64,000 nucleotides of DNA from Marinobacter pelagius (GTDB lineage Bacteria > Pseudomonadota > Gammaproteobacteria > Pseudomonadales > Oleiphilaceae), in assembly GCF_003315345.1 (NCBI RefSeq), contig NZ_QNRO01000005.1:124001-188000 (forward strand), in the 5' to 3' direction. The translations under genes and the position numbers were made by a program. Below the pieces are notes generated by a model. That model was not told the DNA's origin, searched no databases, and worked only from the letters and a program-made list of their open reading frames with translations. Of this stretch, positions 17,279-26,166 are shown in pieces; within the stretch, counting starts at the first letter, position 1; each line of letters starts with the position of its first letter.

Positions 17279-18277
17279 ATGGCACTGTTGGAAGTAAAAG
17301 ATCTGGATGTTCGCTTCGCGGTGCGCGGTGGCGACCTGACTGCCCTGCGCGGCATCAGCTTCAGTCTGGACAAGGGCGAGCGGCTGGGCCTGGTGGGGGA
17401 ATCCGGCGCCGGTAAATCGGTGGCGGCCTTCTCGATTCTGAACCTGATCGCCAAGCCCGGTTATATTGCCGGCGGGCAGATCCTGTTCGAAGGCAAAGAT
17501 CTGGCAGCCATGAGCGAGCGGGAGTTGCGCAAGATCCGTGGTAACCGCATCGCCATGATCTTCCAGGATCCGATGATGACCCTGAACCCGGTGCTTACCA
17601 TTGGTACCCAGATGGTGGAGGCCATCCTGGCGCATCGGAACATCAGCAAGAAAGAGGCGAGGGCGATTGCCCTGGACCGGCTGAAGAAGGTGCAGATTCC
17701 GTCGCCGGAGAAGCGCCTGGACCAGTATCCCCATGAGCTGTCCGGTGGCATGCGCCAGCGGGTGATCATTGCCATCGCCCTTTTGCTGGATCCGGAGATC
17801 ATCATTGCCGATGAGCCCACGACCGCCCTGGATGTGACCATCCAGGCAGAGATCATGGATCTGCTGCTGAACCTGTGCGAGCAGGAGAACGTGGCGCTGA
17901 TGCTGATCACCCATGACCTCGGCGTGGTCTCCCAGGTCACCCAGCGCATGCTGGTGATGTACTCGGGCCGCATCATCGAACAGGGGCCGACCCGGGAAAT
18001 CATCAACGATGCCCAGCACCCCTACACCCAAGGGCTGATCAACGCGCTGCCCCAGATGGGTGAACCCGGAGCGCGACTGTTCCAGATTCCCGGCTCCATG
18101 CCGTCCCTGAAGAATGTGCCCACCGGTTGCCCGTTCCATTCCCGCTGCAACTTCGCCACCGAACAGTGCAAGCAGGCGATGCCGGAGTATGTGCGTTCGG
18201 GCAATGTCGATGTGGCCTGTTACGAAGTCGCCAACCTGATTGAGCAGGAGAAACGCATGCAGGAGGCCGAATCATGA
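17279..18277 (+). CDS. dppD: Peptide ABC transporter ATP-binding protein, DppD type
   Basis: A 332-residue ATPase. Walker A GESGAGKS near residue 40, signature LSGGMRQR, Walker B IIIADEPT, and the C-terminal oligopeptide/dipeptide extension with cysteines (CPFHSRCNFATEQC) that in this family can hold an iron-sulfur cluster. Four bases after dppC; overlaps dppF by four bases. Confidence 0.93.
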   Translation: MALLEVKDLDVRFAVRGGDLTALRGISFSLDKGERLGLVGESGAGKSVAAFSILNLIAKPGYIAGGQILFEGKDLAAMSERELRKIRGNRIAMIFQDPMMTLNPVLTIGTQMVEAILAHRNISKKEARAIALDRLKKVQIPSPEKRLDQYPHELSGGMRQRVIIAIALLLDPEIIIADEPTTALDVTIQAEIMDLLLNLCEQENVALMLITHDLGVVSQVTQRMLVMYSGRIIEQGPTREIINDAQHPYTQGLINALPQMGEPGARLFQIPGSMPSLKNVPTGCPFHSRCNFATEQCKQAMPEYVRSGNVDVACYEVANLIEQEKRMQEAES

Positions 18278-19284
18278 CCTCCCCCCTGGTAAGTATTCGC
18301 GGTCTGGAGAAGCGCTTTGACCTCTCCGGCAGCCTGCTGGAACAGATCACCTTTGAGGGCGGCCGCTTCCGCCGCAAGCAGGAAGCCGTGCACGCCATCA
18401 ATGGCGTCGATCTGGAAGTGCAGAAGGGCGAGGCCCTGTGCGTGGTGGGCGAATCCGGCTGTGGCAAGTCCACCGTAGCTCGCACGGTGATGGGGCTGAT
18501 TTCCCCCAGCGCCGGGGAGATCCACTACGACGGTCAACGCATCGATAACCTGGACGGCAAGGCGGCACTGCCTTACCGGCGCAAGATGCAGATGATCTTC
18601 CAGAATCCCTATGCCTCCCTGAACCCTCGCATGACCATCCAGCAGACCCTGGAAGAACCGATCCGTTTCCACCATCCGGACTGGTCACAAACTCAGGTGC
18701 GGGACAAGATCCACGAGGTGATGCACTCGGTGGGCATCGATCCGGACTGGGGCAGCCGCTTCGGCCATGAGTTCTCCGGCGGCCAGCGCCAGCGCATCGC
18801 GATTGCCCGGGCCCTGGCGGTGGACCCGGAGTTCATCGTCGCGGACGAGCCGATCTCCGCCCTGGATGTGTCGATACAGGCCCAGGTGCTGAACCTGTTG
18901 ATGGACGCCCAGGAAAGCCGCGGGCTGACCTACCTGTTCATCACCCACGACCTGGCAGTGGTGGAACATTTCGGCACCCGGGTGGCGGTGATGTATCTCG
19001 GCCGGGTGTGTGAGCTGGCCGATACCAGGAACCTGTTTGCCGCGCCCCGCCATCCTTACACCCAGGCACTGCTGTCTGCCATTCCCAAGCTGGAGGATGA
19101 CCGGCCGAACCACATCCGGCTGAAAGGGGAAGTGCCAACGCCGGTAAATCTGCCCTCCGGCTGTGTGTTCCATGGCCGTTGCCCCTATGCCAATGAACGC
19201 TGCCGGCAGGAGGTCCCCCAACTGATCGCCACCGACGGCGGCACACAGGTGGCATGCCACGCGGTGGAAGAGGGGCGGTTGTAA
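18274..19284 (+). CDS. dppF: Peptide ABC transporter ATP-binding protein, DppF type
   Basis: A 336-residue ATPase with Walker A GESGCGKS, signature FSGGQRQR, Walker B FIVADEPIS and a C-terminal cysteine cluster (CVFHGRCPYANERC). It forms the heterodimeric ATPase with DppD. Last gene of the five-gene importer; the ATG overlaps the dppD stop. Confidence 0.93.
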   Translation: MTSPLVSIRGLEKRFDLSGSLLEQITFEGGRFRRKQEAVHAINGVDLEVQKGEALCVVGESGCGKSTVARTVMGLISPSAGEIHYDGQRIDNLDGKAALPYRRKMQMIFQNPYASLNPRMTIQQTLEEPIRFHHPDWSQTQVRDKIHEVMHSVGIDPDWGSRFGHEFSGGQRQRIAIARALAVDPEFIVADEPISALDVSIQAQVLNLLMDAQESRGLTYLFITHDLAVVEHFGTRVAVMYLGRVCELADTRNLFAAPRHPYTQALLSAIPKLEDDRPNHIRLKGEVPTPVNLPSGCVFHGRCPYANERCRQEVPQLIATDGGTQVACHAVEEGRL

Positions 19285-19309
19285 CGGGTGCGCTGCGATA
19301 GGCTATGAT
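19279..19309 (+). promoter_or_regulatory. Possible promoter of the lysR-pepQ pair
   Basis: A good -10 box TATGAT at 19304-19309 lies 19 bases after TTGTAA (19279-19284). It is the only promoter-like signal between dppF and the LysR gene. Confidence 0.4.
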
Positions 19310-19359
19310 GCCTGCATTGACGTCCGGACCCATTCAATCGCATACCCTCAGGGAACTCC

Positions 19360-20265
19360 ATGGAAGTACGCTGGCTGGAAGACTTTCTGGCACTTGCCCG
19401 CACGCGCCATTTCTCACGTGCTGCCGAATTGCAGCACGTGAGCCAGCCTACGTTCAGTCGGCGCATCAAGCTGCTGGAAGAGGCCATGGGCAGTACCCTG
19501 ATCAACCGACAGACCCTGCCGCTGTCGCTGACACCGGCCGGGGAGGTTTTCCGGGAATTGTGCGAGCGCATTACCCGGGATGTCCGGGATACCAGGGACC
19601 GCATCGCGGCACTGGAAGCCGAGGCGTCGGCAAGGATCAGTGTCGGCTCTACCCAGGGCCTGTTCTCACATTTTTACCAGGGCTGGGCGACGGATGCGGG
19701 AATCGCCGAGCGCCTCAAGCTGAACCTGAAGGCCACCAGCTGGGTCGGAGAGCAATTCCTGGAAGCCCTGGAGAGCGGCGAGTGCGATCTGGTGCTGTGT
19801 TACTGGCACCCGGATCTGCCCTGGGGCGGCCGGCTGACGGCCGACAGTTTTGATTGGCTCGTGCTGGCCCGGGAAGCCCTGGTGCCGGTCAGCGTGGCTG
19901 ACGAGCAGGGTCGTCCAAGGTTCCCGCTGCCCGGAAGTCCCGAGCAGCCGGTGCCGCTGATTGCCTACCATAACCGGGGTTTTCTGCAGTCGGCGATCGA
20001 GGGCCACCTGGCGCGCCACAAACTGACCGCCAACCTGTTGCCCCTGAACGAGAATACCCAGTCAGCCAGTATCAAGGCCCTGGTCAAACAGGGTTTTGGC
20101 ATGGGCTGGCTGCCGCAACGGATGACGGAGAAAAGCGAGCAGTTCGGCAGCCTGGTGCGGGCTGGTGATGAGCGCTGGGACGTGCCCCTGGAAATCCGCT
20201 TGATCCGCCTGCGCGATGCCCGCTCGGACGATCTTTTGAAACTCTGGAAACAACTGGAAGACTGA
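19360..20265 (+). CDS. LysR-family transcriptional regulator
   Basis: A 301-residue regulator with an N-terminal winged helix (DFLALARTRHFSRAAELQHVSQPTFSRRIKLLE, residues about 8-40) and a substrate-binding domain. It stands between the peptide importer and the Xaa-Pro dipeptidase gene, with only one base to the latter, so it is probably co-transcribed with the dipeptidase and may control the cluster. LysR regulators often sit divergent from their target; here all are in one direction. Effector unknown. Confidence 0.88.
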   Translation: MEVRWLEDFLALARTRHFSRAAELQHVSQPTFSRRIKLLEEAMGSTLINRQTLPLSLTPAGEVFRELCERITRDVRDTRDRIAALEAEASARISVGSTQGLFSHFYQGWATDAGIAERLKLNLKATSWVGEQFLEALESGECDLVLCYWHPDLPWGGRLTADSFDWLVLAREALVPVSVADEQGRPRFPLPGSPEQPVPLIAYHNRGFLQSAIEGHLARHKLTANLLPLNENTQSASIKALVKQGFGMGWLPQRMTEKSEQFGSLVRAGDERWDVPLEIRLIRLRDARSDDLLKLWKQLED

Positions 20266-20266
20266 C

Positions 20267-21553
20267 ATGCCTGATAAAGCCCTCCTGTCATTGCAGCTGG
20301 ACCACCTGAACGAGCTGCAGGCCCGCTACGAATCGGCGCTGGCGGACCAGGGGTTCGACAGCCTGCTGATCGCCTCCGGCGCCGCGCCCTACCGCTATGG
20401 GGATGATCAGGCCTGGCACTTCCAGGGCTATGGCCCCTTCCTGCACTGGACCGGACTGACCGGCCGCGAGCACTGCTGGCTGTGGATCCGTGCCGGACAC
20501 AAACCGGTGCTGTGGCTGTACGAACCGGTGGACTTCTGGCACGCCAACCAGCCGTTGCCGGAGGAACCCTGGCAGACGTTTATCGAAGTCCGTAGCAGTC
20601 AATCGCCCGAGGCGCCGGTGCTCGATGATCCGGGCAGTCTGGCGGTGATCGGCGATTCTGCTCTGTTGGATGGCGTACCCGGGGAGCCGAATCCGGAACA
20701 CCTGCTCAGGGCCCTCGATGAAACCCGGGTGTGCAAGACCCCCTACGAAATCGAATGCCTGGCGCACGCCAACGCCCTGGCCCTGGCGGGGCACCGGGCG
20801 GCCCGGGACGCCTTCGCCGATGGCGAGAGCGAGTTCGGTATCAGTCTTGCCTACCAGCAAGCCACCCGGCAGCGGGAAGCGGACGCGCCGTATCACAGCA
20901 TCATCGGTCTCAACGGCCATGCCGGAACATTGCACTACCAGTATTACGACACCCAGCCGCCGGGCCATTCCCGCAGCCTGCTGATCGATGCCGGCGTCCG
21001 GTTCCGGGGCTATTGTTCCGACATCACCCGAACCACCGCCGGGCCGGGGGAATCCCATTTCGCCGCCCTGGTTCATGGGCTTGAGCGACTGCAGCTCCGG
21101 CTGTGCGACATGGTGGCACCCGGTGTGGATTACATCGACATTCACCGCAAGGCCCACCAGGGCATTGCCGCCTTGCTCTCGGCCACCGGCCTGGTGACCG
21201 GTCTGGAGGACGACGACATCGTCGAGCAGGGCATTACCCGGGTCTTCTTCCCCCATGGCATCGGTCACTTCCTGGGCGTGCAGGTCCATGATGTGGCCGG
21301 TAAACCGACTCCCCCGCCGGAAGATGCCCCGTTCCTGCGCCTGACCCGGCAACTCGAGCCGGGAATGGTGGTGACCATCGAACCCGGGCTCTATTTCATT
21401 CCGTCATTGCTGGATCCCTTGCTGGAAGGGGGCTCGGGGCAGCACCTGAACCAGGATTTGATCAAGCAGTTACGGGGCTGCGGCGGCATCCGGATCGAAG
21501 ATAACGTCGTGGTTACCGAGACCGGAAGCCGGAACCTGACCCGGGACGGTTAA
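20267..21553 (+). CDS. pepQ: Xaa-Pro dipeptidase (M24B metallopeptidase)
   Basis: A 428-residue enzyme that cleaves dipeptides with C-terminal proline. The N-terminal domain has creatinase-like features (YRYGDDQAWHFQGYGPFLHW). The pita-bread catalytic domain shows the metal ligands in order: Asp in LLIDAGVRF and CSDITRT, His in FPHGIGHFLG, Glu in TIEPGLYFIP and Glu in IRIEDNVVV. Proteins of this exact family also act as organophosphorus acid anhydrolases. Placement next to a peptide importer suggests use of imported proline peptides as nutrients or for osmotic proline supply. Confidence 0.92.
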   Translation: MPDKALLSLQLDHLNELQARYESALADQGFDSLLIASGAAPYRYGDDQAWHFQGYGPFLHWTGLTGREHCWLWIRAGHKPVLWLYEPVDFWHANQPLPEEPWQTFIEVRSSQSPEAPVLDDPGSLAVIGDSALLDGVPGEPNPEHLLRALDETRVCKTPYEIECLAHANALALAGHRAARDAFADGESEFGISLAYQQATRQREADAPYHSIIGLNGHAGTLHYQYYDTQPPGHSRSLLIDAGVRFRGYCSDITRTTAGPGESHFAALVHGLERLQLRLCDMVAPGVDYIDIHRKAHQGIAALLSATGLVTGLEDDDIVEQGITRVFFPHGIGHFLGVQVHDVAGKPTPPPEDAPFLRLTRQLEPGMVVTIEPGLYFIPSLLDPLLEGGSGQHLNQDLIKQLRGCGGIRIEDNVVVTETGSRNLTRDG

Positions 21554-21610
21554 GCCCGAAACACTCCGTTGCATAAAATTGATACAACGGGGTTGCAATT
21601 CCGGATGTGA

Positions 21611-21629
21611 ATAACAATAATTATCACTA
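21611..21629. promoter_or_regulatory. Possible Fur box upstream of bfd
   Basis: The AT-rich sequence ATAACAATAATTATCAC lies about 30 bases before the bfd start and resembles the GATAAT repeats of a Fur site, though with several mismatches. bfd is a known Fur-repressed gene in related bacteria, which adds weight. Confidence 0.4.
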
Positions 21630-21658
21630 ACTTTCATAACCGTTGGTGAGTTATTGCT

Positions 21659-21865
21659 ATGTACGTTTGCCTGTGCCACGGGGTAACCGATCGGGAAATC
21701 CGCGAAGCAGCCGATAATGGCGTTTCATCCATGCGCCAGCTGGGCAAGGAACTGGGCGTCGGAACCCAGTGCGGCCGGTGCGCCTGCACGGCACGGGAAA
21801 TTCTCCGGGAGAGCCGCTCCCCGGATTACCTGTCGCTTGCCAACATGCTCGCCCAGCCAGCCTGA
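21659..21865 (+). CDS. bfd: Bacterioferritin-associated ferredoxin
   Basis: A 68-residue [2Fe-2S] protein with cysteines 4, 6, 38 and 41 in the Bfd spacing (CLC near the start, CGRC later). Bfd passes electrons to the haem of bacterioferritin so that stored iron is released as Fe2+. It stands 90 bp upstream of the bacterioferritin gene on the same strand. Length matches E. coli Bfd (64 residues). Confidence 0.93.
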   Translation: MYVCLCHGVTDREIREAADNGVSSMRQLGKELGVGTQCGRCACTAREILRESRSPDYLSLANMLAQPA

Positions 21866-21954
21866 CGAGATTTCTTGCCGCGCCGTATTTTTCTCTTGGG
21901 CCATAAGGGGCTATCCTAAAAGACTGATTCACCAAGTCATCATGGAGCCCCGTT

Positions 21955-22431
21955 ATGAAAGGCGACAAGAAGGTCATTCAGTATCTGAACAAGGTCCTCG
22001 CCAACGAGCTGACCGCTATCAACCAGTACTTCCTGCATTCCCGCATGTACAAGGATTGGGGCATCAGCAAACTGGCTGCCAAGGAGTACGAGGAATCCAT
22101 TGACGAGATGAAGCACGCCGATCAGCTGATCGAGCGCATCCTGTTCCTCGAGGGCCTGCCCAACCTGCAAGACCTGAACAAACTGCTGATCGGTGAGAAC
22201 GTCGAGGAAATGATTTCCTGCGACCTCAAACTCGAGCAGATCGCCCACACCGACCTGAAAGAAGCCATCGCCTATTGCGAGGAAATCCAGGACTACACCA
22301 GCCGCCAGCTGTTCCGCAGCATTCTGGATAGCGAGGAAGAACACATTGACTGGCTGGAAACCCAGCTGGAAATGATTGCCCAGATGGGGATCCAGAACTA
22401 CATCCAGCTTCAATCCTCTGCTGCGGAGTAA
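21955..22431 (+). CDS. bfr: Bacterioferritin
   Basis: A 158-residue four-helix ferritin. All diiron ferroxidase ligands are present at the usual positions: Glu18, Glu51, His54, Glu94, Glu127 and His130, with Tyr25. Met52, the haem ligand shared between subunits, is present, so this is a haem-binding type. The 24-mer stores iron as ferric mineral. Nine bases separate its stop from the next gene, an unusual neighbour. Confidence 0.95.
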   Translation: MKGDKKVIQYLNKVLANELTAINQYFLHSRMYKDWGISKLAAKEYEESIDEMKHADQLIERILFLEGLPNLQDLNKLLIGENVEEMISCDLKLEQIAHTDLKEAIAYCEEIQDYTSRQLFRSILDSEEEHIDWLETQLEMIAQMGIQNYIQLQSSAAE

Positions 22432-22440
22432 ACCCCGACA

Positions 22441-23799
22441 ATGGACCTGTCCTGCTTCAAGGCATACGACCTGCGCGGTCGTGTGCCGGATCAGCTCAAC
22501 CCGACCCTGGCCGAAAAAATCGGCCGGGCCTATGTGGAAGTGACCGGCGCAAAGAAAGTGATTGTCGGCTATGACATCCGCCTGTCCAGTCCGGAAATCG
22601 CTGAAGCCCTGAGCTCGGGCCTGATGGCGGCCGGCGCTGATGTGTTCGACATCGGCCTGTGCGGCACCGAGCAGGTGTACTTCGCCACCAGCCACTATAA
22701 GATGGATGGCGGCATTATGGTTACCGCCAGCCACAATCCCAAAGACCACAACGGTATGAAAATGGTCGGTCCCCAATCCCGGCCGATCAGCTCCGACAAC
22801 GGCCTGAACGAAATCCGCGACCGCGTGCTCGAGCCCTTTGCCGACGCCGCGGAGCAGGGCAGTTACGAGCCGCTGGAAGTGATGAGCGCCTACGTCGACC
22901 ACCTGCTCGGCTATATCGATGCTGGCGCCCTCAAGCCCATGACGATCGTCTGCAACGCCGGCAACGGCGGCGCCGGCCTGGTGATCGACGAATTGGAACA
23001 GCACCTGCCGTTCGAGTTCGTGAAAGTGCACCATCAGCCGGACGGCCACTTCCCCAACGGCGTCCCCAACCCGATTCTCCCGGAAAACCGCGCCGCCACG
23101 GCCGATGCCGTCATCGAGCAGGGCGCCGCCATGGGCATCGCCTGGGACGGCGACTACGACCGCTGCTTCTTCTTCGACGAGAACGGCCGTTTCATCGAAG
23201 GCTACTACATCGTTGGCCTCCTGGCCGACCAGTTCCTGCGTAAAACCGGCGGCGGCAAAGTCATCCACGACCCCCGCCTCACCTGGAACACCCTCGACCT
23301 GGTCAAAGCCGCCGGCGGCGAAGCCATCGAAAGCAAAACCGGCCACGCCTTCATCAAACAAAGAATGCGCGACGAGGACGCCGTCTACGGCGGCGAAATG
23401 AGCGCCCACCACTACTTCCGCGACTTCGCCTACTGCGACAGCGGCATGATCCCCTGGCTCCTGGTCGCCGAACGCCTCTGCCAGTCCGGCCAGACCCTCT
23501 CGTCGCTGATCGACGCCCGAATCGAAGCCTACCCGGCCAGCGGCGAAATCAACCGCACCATCGCCGATCCCCCCAAAGTCATCGCCGCGATCGAAGCCAA
23601 ATACAGCGTCGGCGCCAAAAGTGTCAGCCACGTGGACGGCGTCAGCATCGAATTCGACGACTGGCGCTTCAACCTCCGGATGTCCAACACTGAGCCGGTT
23701 GTACGCCTGAACGTGGAATCGAGGGCGAATATCCCGCTGATGGAAGAAAAGACAAAAGAACTACTGGCGGAAATGGATCGACTGAACAAAGAAGGTTAA
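22441..23799 (+). CDS. Phosphomannomutase/phosphoglucomutase
   Basis: A 452-residue alpha-D-phosphohexomutase that would interconvert mannose-6-P and mannose-1-P (and perhaps the glucose forms) for GDP-mannose and exopolysaccharide or LPS. The phosphoserine loop is TASHNPKDHNG (near residue 96), the metal loop DGDYDR, and the C-terminal phosphate site MSNTEPVVRLN. The N-terminus CFKAYDLRGRVP resembles E. coli CpsG/ManB. The ATG is nine bases after bfr, so the two may be co-transcribed. Confidence 0.92.
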   Translation: MDLSCFKAYDLRGRVPDQLNPTLAEKIGRAYVEVTGAKKVIVGYDIRLSSPEIAEALSSGLMAAGADVFDIGLCGTEQVYFATSHYKMDGGIMVTASHNPKDHNGMKMVGPQSRPISSDNGLNEIRDRVLEPFADAAEQGSYEPLEVMSAYVDHLLGYIDAGALKPMTIVCNAGNGGAGLVIDELEQHLPFEFVKVHHQPDGHFPNGVPNPILPENRAATADAVIEQGAAMGIAWDGDYDRCFFFDENGRFIEGYYIVGLLADQFLRKTGGGKVIHDPRLTWNTLDLVKAAGGEAIESKTGHAFIKQRMRDEDAVYGGEMSAHHYFRDFAYCDSGMIPWLLVAERLCQSGQTLSSLIDARIEAYPASGEINRTIADPPKVIAAIEAKYSVGAKSVSHVDGVSIEFDDWRFNLRMSNTEPVVRLNVESRANIPLMEEKTKELLAEMDRLNKEG

Positions 23800-23843
23800 C
23801 CAGAGAAGGGCACAAGGTGAGCTAGGCTCCAGGACTCTGGGGC

Positions 23844-23955
23844 GAGCGGGCAGGAAGGGCGGTCAGAAGCTGTGCGGAGCCATGGATGGCGGAGCTCAAG
23901 CGCCACATGGATGTGCCGCAAGGAGCGGGTTTCTGACCGCCCTTCCTGCCCGCTC
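23844..23955. repeat. Structured repeat, copy 1: 25-bp perfect inverted repeat around two small hairpins
   Basis: The arms at 23844-23868 and 23931-23955 are perfect reverse complements (arm begins GAGCGGGCAGGAAGGG). The 62-base interior holds two short hairpins, GCCATGGATGGC (23879-23890) and CACATGGATGTG (23904-23915). The element lies between the convergent ends of the phosphomannomutase and pldA genes. A second element with the same layout is at 48798-48906. It may also end transcription in both directions, though no T-run follows. Confidence 0.8.
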
Positions 23956-24008
23956 AACCTTCTACAAAGCCTGCCTGCTTCGGCCTTGCACCAGAGGCCA
24001 GTCAGACC

Positions 24009-25127
24009 TCAGAGCCAATCGTTCAACATAATCCCGATCCCGAACCTCTCAATCCGGTGGTTATAGTCAATCAGACTCTCACCATACCCGTTGTAGTACT
24101 GAAAGAACCCCTTGACCGTCTCTCCCATCGGAAAACTGTACCCGAACTCAACGGACGTCCGATTGTCCGACCGCAGATTGTTCATCAACCGCAACGAAAA
24201 CGTCCGGTCCTCAGACAGTTTATACACTGCCCGGTAATTGGCATGCCCCAGATACCGTTCGATATCGGCATTGTCATCGTTACTGTTCTCGGGAATCCGG
24301 TACCAGGGCTGCACCATGAACAGCCAGCGCCCGTAACTGTAGGCCGCGCTGCCCATAATCCGGTTCCAGCTCCGGGACCAGGGCTCCGACTGGCCGTTGG
24401 ACTGGTGGTTAAACCCGAGGGTCACGCCACTCAATGTTCCCGGGCCAATATCCCAGTCGGTCCGGTAGCGCAGAAATATCTCCGGTTCATAATTGGTTTC
24501 CCGAAAGGGAGCTGAATCGTCCTGGTTGTAAACCTGCCAGTAGGATTGCTGGGTATAACCGAACCAAAGGGTAGTGCGATCGTCGAACAGGCCCGTTAAC
24601 AACGGAACCTTGAAACTGATCTGGTATTTGGCCTCCAGGTTCCTGAGCTCGTAATCGTAGTTAGTGGTTCCGAGTCGGGGACTGGTCGGGGTGGCGTTGG
24701 GGTCATCAATCCAGCTGACCGGAAGGATATAGGTGGGACGGTGACCCACGAAACTGCCGGAGAAGGAAAAGATGGCCTTTTCTGCCGCCACATACTGGTC
24801 CAGCAGCGAATTCATGACGCTGTCGTCGTCCTCTGCAAGCCCCGAATCTTCCTGGACTTTTCCTTCGGCCATTGGCAGTTCCTCGCTCACGGCCTCCTCG
24901 GCCTGTTCCTGCTCGCTCTCGCGGGCCGCCTGCCTTTCCTCGTCAGCCTTGAATACCCGATCGAAACAGGCGAGCCTGCGAACCCCGTTTTCAATAAGCG
25001 CGCATTGCTCGGCGGACAAATCCCCGGATGGCTCGGTGCCCGCCGTCTGGGCAAAGGCCGCCGGAGCGGCCAGGGCAGTGAGACAAACGCTCAGGCCGGT
25101 GTTTCGAAGCCAGGCTGGATGCGTCAT
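24009..25127 (-). CDS. pldA: Outer-membrane phospholipase A (OMPLA)
   Basis: A 372-residue exported protein, longer than E. coli PldA (289). After the signal peptide (TALAAPAAFA) comes an acidic, Glu-rich N-terminal region of about 90 residues including a CALIENGVRRLACFDRVF segment; then the barrel domain with YTQQSYWQ, NHQSNGQSEPWSRSWNR (active-site His and Ser in HQS, with a downstream Asn) and many aromatic-bounded strands. It hydrolyses phospholipids in the outer leaflet. The ATG at 25127 follows GAGGAT by about 7 bases; a start at 25148 would overlap the upstream gene. Confidence 0.9.
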   Translation of the reverse strand: MTHPAWLRNTGLSVCLTALAAPAAFAQTAGTEPSGDLSAEQCALIENGVRRLACFDRVFKADEERQAARESEQEQAEEAVSEELPMAEGKVQEDSGLAEDDDSVMNSLLDQYVAAEKAIFSFSGSFVGHRPTYILPVSWIDDPNATPTSPRLGTTNYDYELRNLEAKYQISFKVPLLTGLFDDRTTLWFGYTQQSYWQVYNQDDSAPFRETNYEPEIFLRYRTDWDIGPGTLSGVTLGFNHQSNGQSEPWSRSWNRIMGSAAYSYGRWLFMVQPWYRIPENSNDDNADIERYLGHANYRAVYKLSEDRTFSLRLMNNLRSDNRTSVEFGYSFPMGETVKGFFQYYNGYGESLIDYNHRIERFGIGIMLNDWL

Positions 25128-25137
25128 GGGATAATCC

Positions 25138-25476
25138 TCAGCTTGCATTCAGGCTCATCCAGGTGTTGGCAATGCCGTACACCCAGACCCCGATCAGGGT
25201 GATTGCCAGCAAGGCGAAAATGATTCTGTGGCGGGTACGATTGGTCGCATTAGCGGCTGCGACCCAGCGCAGGTACATCAGGCCGATAAAACTCAGAAAC
25301 ACCCCCAGGCTGGCAAAAGCCGGGATCAGCAGCCAGCCGGCGCTGATCTTGCTGCCGTCGGCGGTCTGGCTGGAAAACCAGGCCATGGAGCCCAGAAGAA
25401 CGGCCAGGGCGGAGAACTCAAGAATCAACAGCGGTTTGCGCCAAGGATGCGGGCGGTTGCTTTCTGCGTCTGGCAT
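25138..25476 (-). CDS. Small membrane protein of unknown function
   Basis: A 112-residue protein with three predicted membrane segments (about 15-37, 46-70 and 84-105) and basic N- and C-flanks. I recognise no family. Its stop is 10 bases before the pldA start and both are on the minus strand, so it is probably co-transcribed with pldA. An AGGA ribosome binding site precedes the ATG. Confidence 0.65.
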   Translation of the reverse strand: MPDAESNRPHPWRKPLLILEFSALAVLLGSMAWFSSQTADGSKISAGWLLIPAFASLGVFLSFIGLMYLRWVAAANATNRTRHRIIFALLAITLIGVWVYGIANTWMSLNAS

Positions 25477-25603
25477 TGAGCGGGTCCTGGAAGTCGGGTT
25501 GGTTGGAATGCCGGTATGGTACCTGTATTCACAAATTCGTGCCTGAGGGCTTACGAAATCGCAATTAAACCGGTTGAAATCAATTTATGATTCTGGCCTT
25601 TGG

Positions 25604-25632
25604 TTTTTTTGCCGGGGTACAGTCGCTATAAT
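25604..25632 (+). promoter_or_regulatory. Promoter of the cytochrome c5 gene
   Basis: A perfect -10 TATAAT at 25627-25632 is preceded, at 17 bases, by a T-run that only poorly resembles a -35 box. The gene start is about 45 bases downstream. Confidence 0.5.
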
Positions 25633-25679
25633 GCGGCGACCAAAGATTATAACGCTCAAATGCGAGGTGCATTGTGAAC

Positions 25680-26093
25680 ATGAAAAGAGTCCTGGCTGTT
25701 GTTCTGCTCGGTTTCGGCCTCACCGCCGGCGCCGTCATGGCTAGTGTTGAAGACGAGATCCGCGCGCGTATCGAACCGGTTGGTGAAGTGTGTCTGGAAG
25801 GCGAGGAGTGTGGCGCCGCAGCCGCTCCGACCCAGGCAGCCAGCTCTGGCCCCCGTTCCGGCAGCGAAGTCTACGACGCTGTCTGCATGGCCTGTCACAC
25901 TACCGGCGCTGCTGGCGCACCCAAGATTGGCGACACCGCGGCCTGGGCTCCGCGCATCGACAAAGGCATGGAAACCCTGATTAACCACGCCCTCAATGGC
26001 TTCAACGCCATGCCGGCCAAAGGCGGCTGTGCCAGCTGTCCGGATGAGGAAATCAAGGCGGCGGTTGAGCACATCGTTTCCCAGAGCCAGTAA
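25680..26093 (+). CDS. Cytochrome c5 family protein
   Basis: A 137-residue exported c-type cytochrome. The signal peptide KRVLAVVLLGFGLTAGAVMA is followed by a short acidic linker, then a class I haem domain with CMACH (haem attachment), AMPAKGGC (axial Met and the extra c5 cysteine pair CASC). It carries electrons in the periplasm. Both a GTG at 25674 and an ATG at 25680 are possible after the GAGGTG site (25664-25669); the ATG has the better spacing. Confidence 0.9.
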   Translation: MKRVLAVVLLGFGLTAGAVMASVEDEIRARIEPVGEVCLEGEECGAAAAPTQAASSGPRSGSEVYDAVCMACHTTGAAGAPKIGDTAAWAPRIDKGMETLINHALNGFNAMPAKGGCASCPDEEIKAAVEHIVSQSQ

Positions 26094-26120
26094 GCACAAA
26101 ACGCGCTTAACATGCCTTGG

Positions 26121-26165
26121 CACCCATCTGCGCCCTTTTAAGGGGCGCAGATGGGTGTTTTCGTT
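26121..26165 (+). terminator. Rho-independent terminator after cytochrome c5
   Basis: A 15-bp perfect stem (CACCCATCTGCGCCC with its complement) around a 7-base loop, followed by TTTTCGTTT. Sited 28 bases after the cytochrome stop and just before the end of the convergent gene, whose transcripts it may also end. Confidence 0.88.
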
Positions 26166-26166
26166 T

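Noticed and set aside
21940..23631. A 563-codon minus-strand frame opposite bfr and the phosphomannomutase gene
   Set aside because: Shadow of two well-identified genes; composition (Val/Gly/Phe/Asp runs) is typical of a mirrored frame.
23844..23955. Inverted repeats read as ends of an insertion sequence
   Set aside because: Only 62 bases lie between the arms, with no transposase, and a second element of the same layout has different arms, which does not fit a classical insertion sequence.
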